Below, piece by piece: positions 48,992 through 51,237 of a stretch of DNA of 51,237 bases. This DNA comes from Blastopirellula marina (lineage in GTDB: Bacteria; Planctomycetota; Planctomycetia; Pirellulales; Thermoguttaceae): contig DYLS01000020.1 of assembly GCA_020721965.1 (NCBI GenBank), forward strand, positions 1 to 51,237. The letters run 5' to 3'. The translations under genes were made by a program, and so were the position numbers. Each line of letters opens with the position of its first letter. Position 1 is the first letter of the stretch. The notes under the pieces are model-generated. The model searched no databases, was not told where the DNA came from, and saw nothing but the letters and a program-made list of their open reading frames with translations.

Positions 48992-49918
48992 TTAGGCGAT
49001 TCGGATGACGGCAATCCGATCCGCGTGCTCTTCCACCCAGGATGGGTCCAATCGGCACGGCAATAATGACCGGAGGTTGTCTTGCGCGGCGGCAATGCCA
49101 AGGCGAACGGCATCCGGCACAGAACATCCGTTAGCGACCGCCCAAGCTACTGCCCCTGCCAGGGCGTCCCCGCAACCAATGGGATTGACGATCGTCTCAG
49201 GGGCGGGAGGCTCGAACCGATAGACCTCGCCCTCTGACACCAACCAAACGGGGGCAGCCCCTTGGGACACCAAGGTCCAAACAGCTCCCCTGCGACACAG
49301 CTCCCGCATCCCTTCGAGCAACTCGCGATCGTCACGAAACGACTTCCCCAAGGTGGCCTGTAGCTCGGCGCGATTTGGCTTAACCAGGAGCGGCCGGAGC
49401 GGCAATACCCGCAGGAGTCCCGGCCCGCGAAAGTCCGCGACAATTGGCACGCGGCATTCGCAGAGCAAGTCCCGATACGTCTCCTGGGGCATGCCGCGGG
49501 GGAGTGACCCGCTGAACACAACGATCTCGGCATTTTGCGAAGAGCGGCAAAGGCGGCCTGCGAAATCGGCTAATTCAGCTTCCGAGATTCGCGTCGCGTC
49601 CTCCACCAATTCCGTGATGCGTGCCGCCTGTTGCTCAATGACGGTCACGCACGTCCTGGTCGGCTCGGTGATCGGCACGAAGTCGCACGTGATGCCCAGT
49701 TCGCCCAATTCGCGCTGCGTGATTTCCGCGACGTTTGGTCCAATAGGCAAGATGGCCGTCACGTCGCCGCCCATACACCTCGCCGCAACAGCCGCGTTGG
49801 TGACTTTGCCGGAAATGCATTCCGCCACATCCCTGGCACGCTGGACCTCGCCCAACGTCAGGCGGTCGAAGATCATGATGCGCTGCCAGGCCGGTGTTAA
49901 ACCCGCCGCTACGATCAC
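48992..49918 (-). CDS. PfkB-family sugar kinase, 1-phosphofructokinase-like
   Basis: About 308 residues from GTG 49918, chosen because it overlaps the upstream stop in a GTGA pattern and has GGAGG eight bases before it. It begins VIVAAGLTPAWQRIMIFDRL, matching the LacC/FruK group. ISGKVTNAAVAARCMGGDV is the substrate/fold motif (the family usually has GGKGINVA). LLVKPNRAELQATLGK and the catalytic loop ETIVNPIGCGDALAGAVAWA follow, with GCGD in place of GAGD and catalytic Asp retained. The substrate is probably a phosphorylated or free ketohexose; not certain. It is coupled to an iron-type alcohol dehydrogenase. Confidence 0.85.
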   Translation of the reverse strand: MIVAAGLTPAWQRIMIFDRLTLGEVQRARDVAECISGKVTNAAVAARCMGGDVTAILPIGPNVAEITQRELGELGITCDFVPITEPTRTCVTVIEQQAARITELVEDATRISEAELADFAGRLCRSSQNAEIVVFSGSLPRGMPQETYRDLLCECRVPIVADFRGPGLLRVLPLRPLLVKPNRAELQATLGKSFRDDRELLEGMRELCRRGAVWTLVSQGAAPVWLVSEGEVYRFEPPAPETIVNPIGCGDALAGAVAWAVANGCSVPDAVRLGIAAAQDNLRSLLPCRLDPSWVEEHADRIAVIRIA

Positions 49919-51105
49919 AACACGGCCTCCAGTACAGAGCACACATCATTTTGCGAGGCCTGGCGGGGATTGCCGCTCATGCTGCTGCCAAATGATCCGG
50001 CGGCAATCGTTGGCAAGTCCTCGGCCTTGACGCCCAATTCCGACAGTCTCCGCGGAATACCCAGCGCGGTCAACAAATCAGCAATCGCATCGAGGAATCG
50101 ATCCACGCGCTGCTCTGCCGGCATCGCGGCGGGCAAGTCGAGCACCCGCTCGGCAAGTCGTGCCAATCTCTCGGACTCCGTGACGCGGTTGAACTCCAAG
50201 GTGGGCAACAGCATGACGGCGCAGGCCAGGCCGTGAGGTACACCCTGGTGTACCCCGAGCGAAGCGGCAACCCCGTGCGCCATCCCGAGTCCGGAGTTGG
50301 CTAGACAAATCCCCGACACCAGGGCCGCGTAGGACATCGCCTCTCGCGCCTGTCGATCCGTCAGATCTCGAGCCAGCGTGTGCAGATCCGGAATGGCCAA
50401 CCGCAGTGCCGACTCCGCCAGGGCCGCGGGAATGGGAGCGCGGCGTCGCGTCAAGTAACTCTCCACGAGCTGGGTGATGGCATCCATCCCCGAGTGGGCT
50501 GTCACCTGCCGCGACGTGGAGGCCGCCAATTCGGGATCGACAATCGCCAGCGCCGGGAGGAGACGATCATCACGAAGGCTCTTCTTGAACGGCGGATCGA
50601 GATTGGAGATGACCGCGTTTTTCGTAGCCTCTGTGCCGGTCCCCGCCGTGGTGGGCAGAACCACAACGGGGATACAGGGACGGCCAAGCCGCAGCCCTCG
50701 CCCCACGCCCTCCAGGTAATCGCGAATCGAATCACCCTCTGGGTGGCCAAGTCGGGCGGACACCGCCTTGGCCAGGTCAATCGCCGAGCCGCCACCCAAG
50801 GCCACAATCACGGCTTTTTCCGAATTGGCCGCCCAGCGCCACCGCTTGGCCAGTTCGTCCACATCCGAAACCAGCGGCTCCCTGTGAATCTCGGCAACAT
50901 CAGCGATCGCACAGTCACCCTCTCGGATCAGACCCAAGATTTCATTCGCCATACCCGATTGCAACAATGTCCTCGAACCCACAACGACCAGGCATTTCCG
51001 ACCCAAGGTCGGAAGATAGCGTGATAGCTCGCCACGCCGCCCCCAGCCGAAGACGATTTTCCGAACGGTGGCGAAGTCGAAAGACAACGGCACGTCTAGC
51101 ACCAA
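49915..51105 (-). CDS. Iron-containing alcohol dehydrogenase family protein
   Basis: A 396-residue group III dehydrogenase. The NAD(P) region VIVALGGGSAIDLAKAVSAR and PTTAGTGTEATKNAVISN are typical; the metal ligands lie in TAHSGMDAITQLVESYL (Asp), LGMAHGVAASLG (His) and HQGVPHGLACAVML (His). Members reduce or oxidise a range of alcohols, glycols and aldehydes; the substrate cannot be deduced. It overlaps the PfkB-family kinase start by four bases, so they form an operon that may act on one sugar-derived pathway. ATG 51105 is the first Met (MVLDVPLSFDFATVRKIVFG). Confidence 0.92.
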   Translation of the reverse strand: MVLDVPLSFDFATVRKIVFGWGRRGELSRYLPTLGRKCLVVVGSRTLLQSGMANEILGLIREGDCAIADVAEIHREPLVSDVDELAKRWRWAANSEKAVIVALGGGSAIDLAKAVSARLGHPEGDSIRDYLEGVGRGLRLGRPCIPVVVLPTTAGTGTEATKNAVISNLDPPFKKSLRDDRLLPALAIVDPELAASTSRQVTAHSGMDAITQLVESYLTRRRAPIPAALAESALRLAIPDLHTLARDLTDRQAREAMSYAALVSGICLANSGLGMAHGVAASLGVHQGVPHGLACAVMLLPTLEFNRVTESERLARLAERVLDLPAAMPAEQRVDRFLDAIADLLTALGIPRRLSELGVKAEDLPTIAAGSFGSSMSGNPRQASQNDVCSVLEAVL

Positions 51106-51175
51106 GTTTTGATCCCTGTCGTGTGATTATCTTGTGATTGGCGATCCCACTCGCAATCGAGGTAGTCGTTCATAG

Positions 51176-51237
51176 GGGTTCTCGTCACTGCGAAACGGCT
51201 CGTCCTCTTGTCATTTCGAGCGAAGCGAGAAATCTTT
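51176..51237. repeat. R3 repeat, copy 2, cut by the window edge
   Basis: GGTTCTCGTCACTGCGAAAC followed by GGCTCGTCCTCTTGTCATTT and CGAGCGAAGCGAGAAATCTT. It matches the left half of the element at 20802 without its 14-bp duplication. It lies upstream of the alcohol dehydrogenase gene. Confidence 0.8.

Overview
The window looks like chromosomal DNA of a planctomycete, probably a Pirellula/Thermogutta-like lineage. I infer this from a DUF1559 prepilin, an enlarged signal peptidase I with a four-cysteine zinc-ribbon-like insert, a PPi-signature phosphofructokinase, a fused response regulator/RsbW-type kinase, and a hybrid type IV pilus / type II secretion locus. No rRNA, tRNA, CRISPR array, phage or transposase gene is visible. 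The genus is not proven by the sequence.

Layout. 300-3569: infA, a secreted TraB-family protein, a sugar phosphate isomerase-like TIM barrel and a small orphan protein followed by a terminator. 4008-20541: one long plus-strand secretion/pilus locus. It holds GspI-, GspJ-, GspK- and GspH-like pseudopilins, a coiled-coil membrane protein, PilM/N/O/P-like inner-membrane platform proteins, a secretin, an overlapping TPR lipoprotein (pilotin-like), then a histidine kinase, a stand-alone receiver and a STAS protein, and finally the GspE/PilB ATPase and GspF/PilC platform protein. 20970-26139 (minus strand): SDR oxidoreductase, gnd, lptB and lepB. 26578-28878 (minus): a HAD hydrolase and a PPi-type phosphofructokinase. 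29283-36945 (plus): a CNT nucleoside transporter, a TetR regulator with a clear operator/promoter, and an RND efflux adaptor plus pump. 37233-38974: a receiver-HATPase fusion overlapping a pabA/trpG-type amidotransferase. 39206-40953 (minus): dapA and pdxJ. 41496-44701 (plus): an M24 peptidase, accB and accC. 44892-48600 (minus): yidD, rnpA, a CbpA-type DnaJ and a DUF1559 prepilin. 48992-51105 (minus): a PfkB-family kinase translationally coupled to an iron-type alcohol dehydrogenase.

The non-coding DNA is unusually structured. Two families of small inverted-repeat, MITE-like elements recur. Family R1 (about 110 bp, ends CTACAGCGC) has six copies. Family R2 (about 165 bp, ends CTGGACTTTTGCAAA) has three. 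An R1 copy is nested inside an R2 copy between rnpA and yidD, and another abuts an R2 copy at the end of pabA and supplies its last codons. A third repeat type (R3) appears at 20.9 kb and at the right edge. At least fourteen short tandem duplications (unit 14-28 bp, often 15 bp) are scattered through intergenic DNA and a few coding regions.

How the genes work together: the secretion locus is close to a complete machine, but it lacks a major GspG-type pseudopilin and a prepilin peptidase, which must lie elsewhere. Its embedded kinase-receiver-STAS set has no DNA-binding output, so protein-level control is suggested. The receiver-HATPase fusion at 37 kb is the kind of kinase that could phosphorylate a STAS protein, so the two loci may be linked; that is inference. 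Much of the rest is housekeeping: fatty-acid carboxylation, lysine and vitamin B6 synthesis, pentose phosphate and glycolytic enzymes, and envelope biogenesis.
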